From Eutypa lata (Eukaryota; Ascomycota; Sordariomycetes; Xylariales; Diatrypaceae), in the NCBI GenBank assembly GCA_022661535.1, contig JAKULF010000003.1, forward strand, positions 1,364,001 to 1,428,000: 64,000 nt of DNA, written 5' to 3'. The notes beneath the pieces are model-generated. The model was not told the origin of the DNA and made no database searches. It saw only the letters and a list, made by a program, of their open reading frames with translations. The position numbers and the translations under genes were made by a program. Positions within the stretch are counted from its first letter, which is position 1. The number at the start of each line of letters is the position of its first letter. Shown here one piece after another: positions 21,257-34,800 of the stretch.

Positions 21257-23847
21257 CTATAATTGCCGAGGTCCCATCCGAGGCGAGTTGCCCTGTCCAG
21301 GGGTACTAGGCCAACTCGGTGTGTTCCTTTCCGAGTCTAAAGGCTCTAATTCCATCTCATCGGCCTCTCCGGCAGAGGTGCGCACCCAGCTTTGACGGCC
21401 GAGAGGACTCCTTCCATTTCTGACACGCTGGTCTTGGCTAGGCACCCCTAAGGCTTGTCGTCCCTGCCTGGGAAGACGCTGTGGTGCGTCGCCGCTACCC
21501 ATGAGACTACTATGGGGACCAGGCGACGGCGCCCGCGAAGATATCGAGCTACCACTGCTATCATTGCTGACCCTGCTGAAGTGGTTTGATCTCGCACCAT
21601 CCGGGCCATCGGTCTGAGATGTGTCCGCCCAACCACGTCGTTCGAGCTCGGCATCTGGAAACTCGTATACCTGGCCCGTCTGCGGAATGGCGTACTGCTT
21701 GGAGTTCCCGACGAATTGGTTGTATTGGCTGGCCTGGGCCATCTCGTACTTTTTGCGGTCTTCCTCGCCCATGATGCTCTCGACCCTTCGCGGGAGGTAG
21801 ACGGAGTTGATTCCTGTCTGGCCCGTCATAAAGCTCTCGACAGACCCGCCATCGTGGAGAGTGTGATATGGCTGGTAACCAGAAGACGCCCCGCTCATCG
21901 CGTTCACACTCATTATGGATTCCTCGGGGTGGGCATAGAAGCCATTGGCTTTCTTCTCCGGAGCTGCGAACTTGCCTTCGATCTTGTCTGGAGGCTGGAT
22001 TTTGCTTCTCGTCCGCTGGATGCCACTCTTCTTGCCATCGTTTTCGGCCTGCTGCTGGATAGCCGGAATGAAAGTCTCGGGTACGACATTGAGTTCGTCT
22101 CCTTGCTTCTCGGCCTGTTCGATAGCTTGCTGGGGAGTCGTCTCTGCGTCGGCAGTAGCGGCGTCGGCACGAGGCCCACCCCAAGTTCTCTGACCAGCCG
22201 TAAAAATTCCGTACACCATATACCACCAGTTGAAAAAGGGGTTCAACACGAACATCATGGGGTACAGCCAGATCTTGTATCGCTTAAGCTTCAGGCCAAA
22301 GTACAACATCATCAACCAGTTGAGACCAAGGGAAATAGCTATGAACCCAACAGGAAGCTCGTGGACCGCTTTAGTAGTGGTCATCAATGCAAGAACCATG
22401 ATGAAGAATAGAAGGGCTGTTGTCCGAATCGTGTTCTGCATGAAACGAATGGTGAGGAGGACCGGGTACCGCTTCCAGAGGCGCCAATCCGTAAGCATAC
22501 AAACTTCATTGGTGATGAACCCAAGAAACCACCGCCGCCGTTGCTTAACCAGCGATTTCGCGGTCTGCACGGCCTCGGTCTTGCAGAAAGCCGAAGTGCA
22601 CATCTGGATCTGATAACGCTTCTTCGCACCGATCATAAAAAGATGGGTAAGCCATCGGTCCTCACCCAAGTGGCTCTTGGCAAAATCAAACAAATCCTCA
22701 CACTGTTCAGCCTTGTCAGCGAAGTAGTATTTAGCCATTCTTCGAAAGGCTGAGAAGCGTAGCATTGTCAAGGCACCGGGAAGACAAGTGACAGCACCAC
22801 AACCAGACTCAACAGTTCTCTCAAAAAGCTGGCCGTGGATATACTCCATATCTTGCAACAAAGTGATAAGACTGTGCTTCTTTGTGGTTGATGTGATAAC
22901 ACCCGTCATAGCTAACATGTCTCTTCGGTTTCCAGGGCTGAGCTCCATATCGTAGACGAAATTTTGTAGGCAAACCCTATCCAGAATGCAGTCGGAATCG
23001 ATGAAGAGGACGAATAAGTTGTCATTGCGCTTGAGATAATCCTTATAAACTCTGTCTATGAGCTTATAAGTGGATTTCTGGCAGTGACGCTTGCCTCCGT
23101 GGGGAAATCGGGAAACCGTAATACGTGCAGCTCGGTATGAGACGTCGATACTCTTAGGGTACGACTCCAGTGTCAAAGGTACACCAAGTTTCTCGATTGT
23201 GTTCAGGTATAATTCGTCTTCTTGATCTCCATCAAACGACAGGAAGACATGGATGCACGAGGGCGGGTAATCGCAGTCCACGACCGAGTTGATAGCTGTG
23301 ACGAGGACATCGGGATCTTCCTTGTAGCACGGCATGACAATGACGACCTTGGGGGCCGAGACTTCGTCCAACACCTGTTTGATTCGCTTCGTTCTCCCGA
23401 GGTGATGAGTAACTAACTGGTAAACGCAGAATAGCCATGGGATAGTTAAGAGGCCGGCAAAACTCCAAAAGGCGAACCACTGGAGGAATTCCACCATCTC
23501 GATTGGCCAGTACTGTACGATCTGGCTAGGTAGCGGTAGTGTCACGACCATAATAGGTAAGAAGATAAATCTACCTAGATGTTAGAACTGGTAGAAGGAA
23601 GGGACTATCTGACGTACCGGAAAGCAGAAAACAAGATCCCTAATATGATAGCTAAGACTCTAATTGACCAGTGCTCAGCCTTCTTAAAGACCTTGAATAA
23701 GCAGTACCAAAATGCAGCTATCCATAGGAACCATTCAAGGGCAGCAGCCAACATGACGAGACCAACGATAACGGTGTAAACTATCTGCGCATTGTTGTTA
23801 GCCAGGAGTATCCTACACAGTGCAATTTCATGGCAGATCGGGAGCAT
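21257..23847 (-). CDS. Division III (class VI/VII) chitin synthase
   Basis: The model joins 23618-23847 and 21257-23570 (847 aa); the intron joins as SAFRFIFLPIMVVTLPLP, with a TTCTAAC branch site. Two N-terminal helices (NAQIVYTVIVGLVMLAAALE, then HWSIRVLAIILGILFSAFR) precede the GT2 catalytic domain. Its hallmarks are CYKEDPDVL, FLSFDGDQED, FIDSDCILD (D-x-D), SHLGEDRWLTHL and KQRRRWFLGF (QRRRW motif). Four C-terminal helices are followed by a long disordered Ser/Pro/Gln tail (about residues 570-847). Lack of a myosin motor and of an N-terminal cytochrome-b5-like region separates it from classes V and IV. It polymerises UDP-GlcNAc into cell-wall chitin at the plasma membrane. The N-terminus is uncertain: a conserved-looking peptide starting MSASDYPYDITAPWPIHEV lies just upstream (from 23905) in another frame. 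Confidence 0.88.
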
Positions 23848-23905
23848 CTACTTCGTGGATGGGCCATGGCGCCGTAATGTCATAAGGATAATCCGACGCA
23901 GACAT

Positions 23906-26900
23906 CTTGATGGTAAAATGGGAGCGAAGGATGAGGATGGAGATGCAGAGCGAGGAAGTGAACTCTTGCCAGGCCGGTCGCAGAAAGATAAATGAAATTC
24001 CACGGAGCCAGGCTCTTATATAGTGACTAAGCCCTGGTGTAAGTATTCATGCAGGATTCCGGAAGGTTAAAAGAAGCTGCTGTCGTTGGTGATGCAAGAA
24101 GTCGTAACCTAAAGTGCGTGGCTTGACGGATACCCGCAGCTGAACGCAAGGGATGTGCCAGGTTTGCCAGGTCTAGAATTAGAATAGAAGTATGTATGTC
24201 TAGCAGTGACCCTGTCTGACACAAGACGCAATTATTTCTGGGTTTTCGGAACTGTTGATCGATTATCGTATCCAAGAATTCGGAATGAGTTTTGCGGTCA
24301 AAATCTTGGCTTGGTCGGGCTGAGTACCAAAGAAGTCAAGCAAGCTCCAAAGAAGGCAAAAAGAAAGAAAAAATTACGAGCTATGTGACACCAAAGTCGC
24401 ACCCGACATCTCAAAAGCCCGATAACTATTTGCCAAAAACTCGAATATGTTGACAGGGCTTCTTACGCCTCAAAAAAAGGCAGTAGGAGGATATCCCCAG
24501 AATCCGTGCAAAAGAGCGTCTTAGCCAAGCCTATGCATGTGCACCTTTATAAGCCGGACGGAGCTGGCCGAACAAGTAACAAAATGTCTAGCTCAAGCTA
24601 ATATTTCACCAGGGTTGCTTCCACCCATCGGTCCTATCCATAAAGTAACTGCGAGCCTTTTCGATAGCTGACGAGAGAGAGAGAGCAGGCGGAAAGAACA
24701 GACAGCTGCGACAACAATGACACGTAGGTAGCAAAGAGAGGATGTTGCGATGAACGAGTGAATGCAAGGGTTTAGTGATCATCCAAATGGGCGCCAACAG
24801 CCCTTTTCCTTTATTCTAACAACGTCCTGTGGGGTTATGAAAAAAAGGATCATCGATCTGGCTCGATTGGCCCATCGAAGAAGAAATGACAGAAGGGCTA
24901 AAGTGCATGTCACCTACATGGATAGTATACATATACCTAAATACATAAGTACATATGCATGTATGCATGTAGAAGTGCCATAGTAGCAGCAATGGGTATG
25001 TGCAATATTTGTAACGGGATCTGGATATTCACTGTTGGCCACTTAATTTGTCTCGACTCTTGAAAGTCGCATCATGGCATGTAGGTACATACGATTCGGT
25101 ACAATATATCGGTTAGGTGGCAGGGTGGGTCATGCTAGGTAGGTATGTACGTATGTATGTATGTTGGATTGCAGGCATCTGAAAAGAATCCCTGCTAGAT
25201 ACATACCCACAGGCTTTATACGGAAAACGGAAAGGGGTGAGTGCTATTGAATCCTGTTTAAAGATTGTAGAAACATCTACATTTATTGTTCATATGTATA
25301 TACGTACATGCCTAACTTATGCTTGCACCTGAATAGCCGCAGACCAATCGCATACATGGACTAGTGAACGTTTCGCGATCTTCATCTCAGCTTTTCCCCT
25401 ATGCCCCACGAGAGGATTCTAGATTGGAGTACATATTTGCACCATCCATGACCCCCATGACAGGATCACGGCATATTGCTACAGTTATTGAGAGTGTAGC
25501 AAGCTGTGACCGAACACTTCCACCGGTCCAGACACAGCAATTACGATGATGTTTTGATTCTCATCGTATCCCAAGAACTCTAAGTGCTTAATAAGGCACT
25601 CACAAACAAAGAAGACAAGACATGATGAGGTTAGGAATGGTCATATTTGAAACATGCCGACTGGCAATTCGGATACATTGAAGTCAGCCCCTTGTTCTAG
25701 CTAACGGTTGGGGCTAACTTTAATGAAGGCTTACCGTGGTAAAATACTAAATCTAAATCTGGGGTAGAATTTATCCAGCCGAGCCTACCAGCACGCCTGG
25801 CCTAGGCTTACCGGGGCCTGGCCTGTGCCATGAGGGTTAACGCAAATTACCAAATACTACGCTGGAGGGAATGTTGTACTGAACGGCTTTAACGCTGCCG
25901 CAAGGCTCAGATGTTGTCGAATTAAGGGATTAAACTCAAGGGCTATAGATTTTGCATAGCCTCTTCGGTAAGGACGCAGTATCACGTATCTCCCGGAGGA
26001 TATATATTTGTAGAGGCAACGTTAACGTTAGCCAACACCGGTAAGTAGCCACAAACAAAGTTAAGCTAAGAATGAAACCTTGTGAGGATAGCGGGGGATC
26101 CGCCCTGTCACTTTGGCGCCGGGATGTGGCTCGAGAGTCGAAAGGGCAAAGTCGAACTTTTCCTCATAAGGACTAGAGGAAAATCATTTTCAAGGATTTA
26201 ATTACTGCATAGGGAACGATCTCGGGAGAATCTTCAATCTTTAATAGGTACCGTTATGGCGTAAGCAAAGATGGCTCCATATTTGTCTTTATTTTCCTTC
26301 CTAGCTTAATTTGGAAGAATTTATAGAAAGCCTCTTCCGTTGTTGATTTCGTTCTTCCCGCATTCTCAATCAGTAGATGCTCCGATCGGGATTAAAGGAC
26401 AAGAGTGCTGTCTATGTACGTGTGGTAGGGGGAAAGTAGCTGAAAAAGAGAAGATCTCGTACTGAACAATCGACGCTACTGTTTACATGCAGTAGATTTA
26501 TTTTTCTAGTGTCTACGATCGAACGTAGCAACTCTTAGCCAGCATATACGACAGCCTGTTATCGTGTGATATGCCCTGCTTGCCCTGTATTAAACCCCCC
26601 CCCCCCCCCTAAAAGATGGCGCTCTTAGTGCAAAGCCCTAAGTCAACGACATCAGGGCGGGAACAATCGGAGGTGGAGACCCGGTTTAGCCGGCCAGCCT
26701 GACAGGCCTTTAAAAACCGGGGAATTACAAGGTATTGGATTGTACGATTCTGCGCGGCTATTGCCATTTGTGCGAAAAGAATTCCATTGCAGGCACGTGT
26801 AGAGTAACCGGGGTTCTCTTTCGTCCTCCAAGGTTGTCATAGGGCAAACAGCTGAACCCGATAATCTGGTGCTCCCTCGGAATGTACAATGGTGGACTAC

Positions 26901-28479
26901 TTCTACATTTTTAGAAAAAGCACACTTATTTAGAGGGTGCATATTGGCAAACTCACTAACTACCTAGCCATCTGCTATGTATGAGGTATGGACATATGTT
27001 TGTATGCGTACCTACCTCATGTACATACCTAACCAGAAGGTAGTTTGATGTCCCGAAGAGAATGCACCTTTGCAATTGGCGGTCTGATGGTCCGATGGGA
27101 ACCGATGCAGTTGAATACGAGGTCTCAGTCTATCGATTTTAAGGAGGGGGTCCTTCTAGCTGCTGTAAAATGCGATTCGTCACTTAAAATAGCGACCCGA
27201 GGCCCACAGTTCCCGACCTGCTGTTCAAGCGTGAAATGGCAATGCCAAGAATCTGACCACGTCTCTGGGCTGATTTCGGGAATTGTTGCATTTTTGGCGC
27301 ATTTTTGAATTTAACAAACATATCTAGAACAGTTCTAAGGCTTCAAGGTTCCTGACACAGAAATTGATAGTAGATGTAGATCCCTAGGCCGTTGCCAAAA
27401 TAAGGGACTCCTTTATACTACTACTTATATGACGCCTGGCGGTTGTTACTGGCTATGTATACTATTTGAATTAGGAGGGTTCTTTTGGGTGATTTTTAAT
27501 ATGGTAACAGCTTAGAAGGTACATGTTGTTGTGCAGTTAGATTTTTCTTCAGTTAGGAAGTTAAACGGAACATATCTATTAGGATATCTCGACTATAAGA
27601 AGTCTATCCCTCCTTGAGAATGCTTTAAATAAGAGGAAGGGGTCAAGAACTAAACGTGTCACTTGTTGCTTAAGAAGTAAACATGACTATCCATTAAATC
27701 AGTGATCAATGGTGTTAAAAAAAGATAGGAGACAAAACTGGCAGTCCAGCTCAAAGTGGTATTGGGCGTTGGAACTATTAAAGCCATTATACTACATAAT
27801 TTAGTAGTTTATGACTATGTCGAGGGAAATCTAAGCCACGCTACCTACAGAATTGTAGCTCTCATTCTCATAGTGTCCAACAGTCGAACCCTCGGACAAT
27901 ATGATCCAACGTTCTAGATCATCGCATTAAGTTGTAAGTAATTTTATGTAGTATGACGATATCCTGTGCCGAAGCCCATCTCGCAAACGGAACGTTTCTC
28001 CCATAAATCATCCCAGCCGAGCCTTGATATTTCGTGATATAATTACGCTCAAATATACATGTTAAACCCCCAATATTATAGAACCAATTGGGGCATCCTT
28101 AGCACAGTTAGAAGTAGAATATGGGCTACATGACGCGTAAAATTTGCAATGAAGATGCAGCCAGATGGTGTAGTGTTTCACGTATGTAGAATCCTCTACT
28201 CCGTTGTTGCGAGCTATTGTTAGCGTGACTACCGCCCCCAACGCCCCCCCCCTTTTTTTTTCGTTCCTTAGACACAATAATCTAGTTATAAGTATAAAAG
28301 TATGTGTATAAGACTCAAGAGTCGGCTAACGTAAATATATATACCATACGCCCCTGAAATAAATAAGGGAACGTCTCGCCGCCAAGGGATTCTAGTTGAT
28401 GAACCCCTGAAGTAACGCAAATGGCCTATGACCCCTACAATGCAGACATAACCAATCGTCTATGCTATCATCATCGCCA
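23906..28479. other. 4.6-kb gene desert
   Basis: Left end: promoter of the chitin synthase gene. No frame with recognisable similarity exceeds 100 codons. TACA/TATG-type microsatellite sequence occurs at about 24940-25165 and a poly-C run at about 26597-26610. I see no RNA gene. Confidence 0.5.
26597..26610. repeat. Poly-C homopolymer
   Basis: A run of about 14 cytosines following TATTAAA in the gene-poor region. Confidence 0.85.
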
Positions 28480-30086
28480 TCACATCTGAGTCTCAAAAAC
28501 ACCCGTATGAGATGGTCTAGGGGGTCTAGGGGGCCTTGGCGGGGGCCGCCTCTTGTTGTTTCCTGGGGGAGCAGGAAGAGGAACTGGGGGAGGACTCCTC
28601 CCTCGTCGGATCACGGGAGGAGATACGGCGAAGCCCCGCTCACCATTCCTATTCCCACTCCTACCCCCACCACCATCTCCACCACTTCCATCTACCTGAA
28701 GCGCCGCCTCGCCTGTCCGGAGCACGGCAGCACCATCCCTACCTCCGCCTCCGCCCCCGTCCCCACCGCCTCCGTTAATGTCTACTGGCACATAGCGAAA
28801 TATGGCCTCCAAGGGCATTGCGTCTTCGTGTTCTCTAGCAGCACGAAGACGACGAAGAGCACGATCACTCACGCGCTTCTTCCGTCTGTAGCACAAGAAA
28901 TACCCCACGAAACCAAGGATGCCAAAGACAGAAACGAGCACGCCAACCGCGATGCCGGCTTTAGCGCCCGACGTAAGGCTGGTAGTCTGGTCGCTCGGAT
29001 CGACTGCCGGATGATCTGTCGGACTATTACTACCACCTGCGATTACGGTTGCAGTAGAAGTAGCAGTAGAAGCACCATCCGTATTCGCCCCCTCCTTCGC
29101 GAGCACAAGCGGGAAGACATCGCGATACACCGTAGCGCCCAACTGAGGCGGAACGGCCCCGACCTCGGCAGTCCAGTGGCCGACCGTCCGCGAAGCATCC
29201 GTGTACGGCGGGTCCCACGCCATCCAGATATCGGTCTCCTCGGCGAGGATGCTGATGCAGCGGCGGTGGGGGCGGCTACCCTCCGCCTCGGAGCCCCCTT
29301 GGCCCTGGTCCTGGTCCTGGTCCTGGTCCTGGAGGTTGTGGTTGTGGTGGTTGTAGGGTTCGGGAAGAGCGCAGCTCCAGTCGCCCGGCGGACAGCACCA
29401 CGCCTGCGGGTGCGTGCCGTCGATGGTGGGCGTGCAGGCCGTCGTCCAGCCCGAGATGCAGGCCGTGCCCGGGTAGGCGGCATTCGCGTCGAGGAGAGGA
29501 GGAGGGGTAGGAAGCGGAGCCATGTCCATGATCGTGATCGTGTCCGTGATCGTGTCGGTGTCGGTGTCCGCGTCTGCTCCCTGGGTGGCTGCGAGGAGGT
29601 CGATGTAGCCCGAGGGGAAGCACTCGGGGTTTTCCCGGATTGTCGGTGTGGGCTTTCCCGGTTCGGTTTCTGCGGTCAGGAGATGACCTGCCGTGCATAT
29701 CTTTTTTTGTTTGTTTGTTTGTATTTAATTACCATGTTCGCTTGTTACTTTTCTTCACACATACTCATACTCATACACATACGCATGCACACACGGCAGA
29801 TTGGTTACGATATGACCGGGCTAACCAGAACGGAGAGTAGAGGAAGGAGTGATGGGTGATGTGATGGGGAATCAAGGGGGTTAGGGGGTTCCATCTAGAT
29901 GCTCACCTGGCCGGATAGATGCCCCTTCGAGGAGGTATAGTCATGGTAATTGAGTCCGCCGCAGAACACCGATAATACACACGCTGCGCCATCTTTCGGC
30001 GTAAAAGGGGTGGTCTGCGGTGGCAGGGTAGAGCTGAGCGATTGTGGTACCGACGATGGTGGAGGCATTACCGGCTCGGCCGCCAT
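28480..30086 (-). CDS. Orphan single-pass membrane protein
   Basis: The proposed model is 29907-30086 joined to 28480-29652 (450 aa). Exon 1 (MAAEPVMPPPSS... to GHLSGQ) ends at a strong GTGAGC donor in phase 0. The best in-phase acceptor is AAAG|CCC, about 20 nt after a CTGAC branch site; the nearer CAG sites are out of phase. Downstream features: a Cys-containing region (ENPECFPSGYIDLL, GTACISGWTTACTP, AWCCPPGDWSCALPEP), a Gln/Asp codon-repeat run, a Thr/Ser-rich juxtamembrane stalk, one helix (GIAVGVLVSVFGILGFVGYF) and a basic CYRRKKR stop-transfer. A Gly-rich then Pro/Arg-rich cytoplasmic tail ends in PPRPPRPSH. No signal peptide is evident. The layout resembles fungal wall-stress-sensor-like or receptor-like proteins, but no family is identified. 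Confidence 0.65.
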
Positions 30087-31823
30087 CGTGAGTGAAACTT
30101 AAGAACTAGGAAGAGAAAATGGTAGAAAGGGGTACTCGGACGTAGCAAAGAACACACACGGTGAAGGTGTGTGTCTCTTTGGAGGAAGTAAAGCACCACT
30201 ACTATGTAGTATATGATCCTTGGCTATGGTGTGATAGTTATGCTCTGTTTATTTAATTGCGAATTAGGGGATTGCGATTTTATATTCAATTTTGTCACTA
30301 TATAACATGCCGACTTAGATTTTCTATGCTCAGCTTCAATTTGATTATGACTATATCACCATCTCCCACTACACTGTCGATTTTCAAAGATTGAATCCTA
30401 TTCAATGCTGTGCTTTCTTTTATTTCACAGAATGTTGTGTCCAGAAGACTCACTCATGTGGGATGAAGCTGTGGAAGTCGACCAACCAGCAGGAACACCT
30501 CGTTAACATACCTTTAGATACGTCTGAATCACTACAGTTAGCTCCTTTCTAACTGTCTGGAGTTGATAGCTTCTATTACCCTGTGTCATAATATGAGCCC
30601 ACACATACAAAGGTTGGACAGGCATTGAAACTTCTCTGGTATGACTCATGCGGAGACATTATTTACTTTTCGATCTAATATCTTTATACTCTTATTATGC
30701 CAGCTTTGTTTGTAAGTCTCAAGTGTACTTTCATTCGTCAGTCAATATGACTAGGTGTTAGCTAGATAATCTAACTGGGTGTGGATTTAGTAATCTGATT
30801 TAAAATCTCTGTCACCAAAAAGCTGTGAAGCCCCTGACTATAGGGCTACTAACATCCTATTTAAGGAAGTTTGAGCATTGTGATGGTCTTGACTTGATAG
30901 TATTCCATATTCACAATTAACTTGCCGGATCATCCGACAGCCATAGACTTCTAGTATGGGGTCTTTCGATTTGTATCACTATTCAATACAACCACTTCGT
31001 AGCAATTCACCTATCTAGTACAATTCGAGATCTGACAAAGCTCGTGACTCTGTCTCACACACACAAACATTCACAAGGCGCCACCAAACCAATCACAGAA
31101 CTGCAAAATTCTCTTAACGACTCTCAATTTGTCAACGCAAGACTTTTTCACCAAGCAAGGGAGACCGACGAGCAATCAACCTGCCTAAGCCTATGTCTAA
31201 ATAAGGAGCGGATGTTGCTTTTGGGCATATGACGCCAAGCAATCTGCAAAATAACAACTCATCTAGGTCTCCGCACATATGCTGTGAAGCTTCCTCAAAC
31301 TCAACTAGACGATGTACGGCGTTGTGGCCGTACCGAATGTAATTGGTACCTTTCAGATGGCACCTAGCACGTACCAAAATGTGCAGCGATCGCCAAACTA
31401 GCATGGTTCGTCAAAATAGACTTGACGAACCCCTCCTCACCACCTGTTTAGGCAAAGATCGTTAACCACCTCACGCCCTTGGGTGCTGATATTCGTCGTT
31501 CCTCCACTGTCAACTCAGTCGGGGGCAAATGCGCCGTCGTCGGTAGGGAAACCGTTAATAGGCTGGACCTAAATCACTGAGTACCTACATGTCAAGCTCA
31601 ACTGTGCCGATGGCATTGAGGATAAAGCCGAAACTGTTAACAACAGTCCGTTCTCAACGTATCATAAGGCCTGGCCGGTGGATACGTGGAGTTATGCCTC
31701 CGCTTCCAACGGGTTTATTGAGTAATGGTTGGTATATCGTGGGTTGTCGTAGACATCAGGGAATCCTATATTGAACAATTGGTTTGCATTATTAGCTCTT
31801 GTTCTTGAGCAGCGAACATCTCC
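30087..31823. other. Intergenic, nothing recognised
   Basis: A 1.7-kb AT-leaning stretch. Left end is the promoter of the orphan membrane protein, right end the 3' region of UPF2. Short frames on both strands (about 60-90 codons) show no family features. Confidence 0.5.
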
Positions 31824-34800
31824 TTAGCCCCCTGTGCGGTTTTTGCGGTTGGCCGATCGAGATCGACAATCTGCAGAGTTTACGAAACGCTTGTTTAGTG
31901 CACTCTCTTTGGTTGGCTGGGATGCAGACTCTTCAACCCGCACAGCAGCCTCATTAAGCCGCACACGGCCGACAGGTTCAGCTTTGGTAATTGACGCATT
32001 TTCTGAGGGTTCTTTTCTCTCGCGGGTCTTGCCATACCAGTCAACATCGCTGAGTTGCAATCGGCGGACACGCTGCCCGCTACGTTCTTTGCCTGACTTC
32101 TCCAGGCGATTGGGATGATACGGTGGCTTCTCGTGACCTGGTTTTGATGCAGTGTGAATATTTGTGTTGGGGGCAAGTGGGGATTGGTAGTTATCACCAT
32201 CTTGGTCTTCACTCTCACGAAGATCATAGTTGAGTACCAAGTTTTTGATACGTTGCTGCTCCTCTCGTTCTGCTTGCTGCTGCGTCTTCATAGCAATGGC
32301 GAACGTTGAGTCGGAAGGAAGGGCCACAGTGCGGGTCTGATTTGTTAGTTATGTTGAAAGGATCTTGATATAACGGGGATCTTACCTGTTGGCGATTGCC
32401 CTTCTTCGTTAACAGCGAGAAAGCCATCGTGCTGGGTATGCTCTCGCTACTCTTTGTCTCGGTATCAGGTGCTGAAGATGCATCCTTAGCTTTCCCACGA
32501 ACCGGTAAGGGAACGTCGAAAAGAGGTTTTCGGTCAAATTTCCGGGACTCTAAGCTCTCCGCCATCATCTTAGCATATTCTCGTTCGAAGTCTTCTTCAT
32601 CTTCCGGGTCGACTTCTTCAGTTTTCCTGGTAACTACAATGGCCTCGTCTTCTGATTCAAATCCCTGAGGGGACTGAGGTTGACTGTCGCCATTATGATC
32701 ATTCTAGAGCCAAATTAGCATTGTGAAGTGAACGTAAAACAACTATCAGAACTCACTTCGATATCTTCGTCTTCCGAATCGATTTCTTCCTCGTCCCCCT
32801 CAGCTTCGGGCAGTATCATATCGCCATCACCCTCGGCGCCATCGTCGTCAGATGATGCGTCACTAGAAGCGTCATCTTGTTCAGTGCTTTTATCTAGTCC
32901 TGCATTCTTTTGATCTTGCGTGATTGCAAGCTGGAAAGCTTTAGAAGCCTCCTCTAAATTAGTCGCTAGCTTCCACTGCGGTCTGGTGAGGGAGAAGGTA
33001 TCCTGGACAATGAACTCGATATCCATAGGGAGGGGATGCTTTGTATGAATATAGTACTAGCATTTCATTAGCCATAGAAGGAAGAGGATCCCATCATTTG
33101 AACATACCTGGAGAAAGGAGAGAAAGTAGTCAAGCTTCTTTCCTGCAGCACCTCTATTGAAGAACATCCCGCAGGTCTCGAGAACTGTAGCAGTTAGGCG
33201 AATGCGGAAATAATCGTCTGGCAAATCGAAAGGATTCAGTCGCCCTGGAACAGGAGGACCACCTAGACTTATGTGAGCTCACACATTACGCACATAGTTT
33301 AGGCCGAATTGAACCTACCATGTCCGAAAGTCATGACCTTGTACATGGTGTCAAAAATGACGGGATGTTCAAGCATTCGGTAATTGTAGAGCTCTCCTAA
33401 ATACTTGACTTCTGCAATGCGTCTCTGGTTGAACTTGAAATCATTCTGTTCCAGACCAAAGTTGATCGACTCGATGACGTTATCGATCACCGTAACGGCA
33501 AAGTCCGGGTGGTAGCGATATATGGCGCTCAAGAGGATGGCGAGGATGTGGATACTACCGTACTTAACTTTACCAGGTTTCGAAAATACCTTGGTGATAA
33601 TAGCTACAACCTGAAACAAATTTTTAGCATACACATAACCTCTTAACAAGACAAATCAACATACCTCTGGCTCTTCCCAATGAAGTCTGCGAATCTGCTT
33701 AAGGATCTTTGTGTAGTTTCGTTTGGTCAAATCTACATAAATGAGCTTACGAATGAAGAGCTCGGTAGGGGTCCTTTCTTTCTGCTGAATCGAAGCTCTC
33801 TCGGGCGGATCTACGTAGTAGATGGCGTTCTCGATAAGCATACGCTCTGGCTGACCAATGTGCTGTACAGATTTTTTCCGCTGGAGAGTCTCTAAGAACG
33901 TAGCCATACGTGGTGACGTATCCGTATTACGTAGAAGATATCTCCCACAGTTCTCTAGGAGATTGCAGATAATTTCAATGTTCATTCGGGAGAAATCATC
34001 AAGACTAACTTTCAGGCAGTGAAAGAGTACGTGTTCCGGCACCACGCCAAACTTTGTCAGTTCAGCAAGGTACCGAATATTGCTGAGGCGAACTTGGCCC
34101 AGAAAATCCTTGTCCTTGCGACGCTGGAGGCTGCGGAATTCCGTATCGAGGTATTCGACAACACCTTTGGGAACGTCTGCCATATATCTGCCCAGAGTGG
34201 CTACAAGACGTGACCAAAATGGAAGTAGATCTGTGCGGCCTTTCGGAACCTCAGTCAAGGCCTTAATAAGTCGATTGCGGGAAGCCTTTGAATTCAGGAA
34301 ACAGAAATCAATAGCAATTTCATCAATCGCGTCCTTGTTCGTAAGCTCAGGCAGTCGAGCTAAGATGGCATCCACCTGTGCGCCAATAGTTTTATTGGCT
34401 ATTGCCATAGACTGCTCATCGATAGATTCCGAAGGCTTAGGAGTCTCTATACTCTCCGGTGTGTCGATTCTCTTGCCAACCTGTTCGTCTGTATCTGCTT
34501 TCTTTTTCTTGCCGTCCTCAAGGAGCATGCCGGGTACTTTACCCTTCAGATCTACTAGGTTTTCGTAGAAGCGTCGTTCATCCTCGTCTTCCCAAATGCC
34601 GGCACCATCGCTCTGCCCTCGTAGGTATTCGCCTGTCTTGACAAGACCAATAGAGCCATTAGAAGTAGAAAGACCATCTCCAGCTTCCTTGAGATCAGGC
34701 ATTTCGACCCCGATGGCCTCGGCTATCACCTGAGCATTCCCAACTAAACGTTCTTGGGCCTTCAATAGCCGCTCGAAGTTGGCCTGACGATCTTCAAAAA

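Noticed and set aside
21716..22411. 231-codon plus-strand frame
   Set aside because: Antisense to the chitin synthase C-terminal helices and tail; no family features.
28462..29859. 465-codon plus-strand frame
   Set aside because: It is antisense to the orphan membrane protein, whose strand has a clear transmembrane helix and stop-transfer residues; the plus translation is Arg/His-rich low complexity caused by the repeats.
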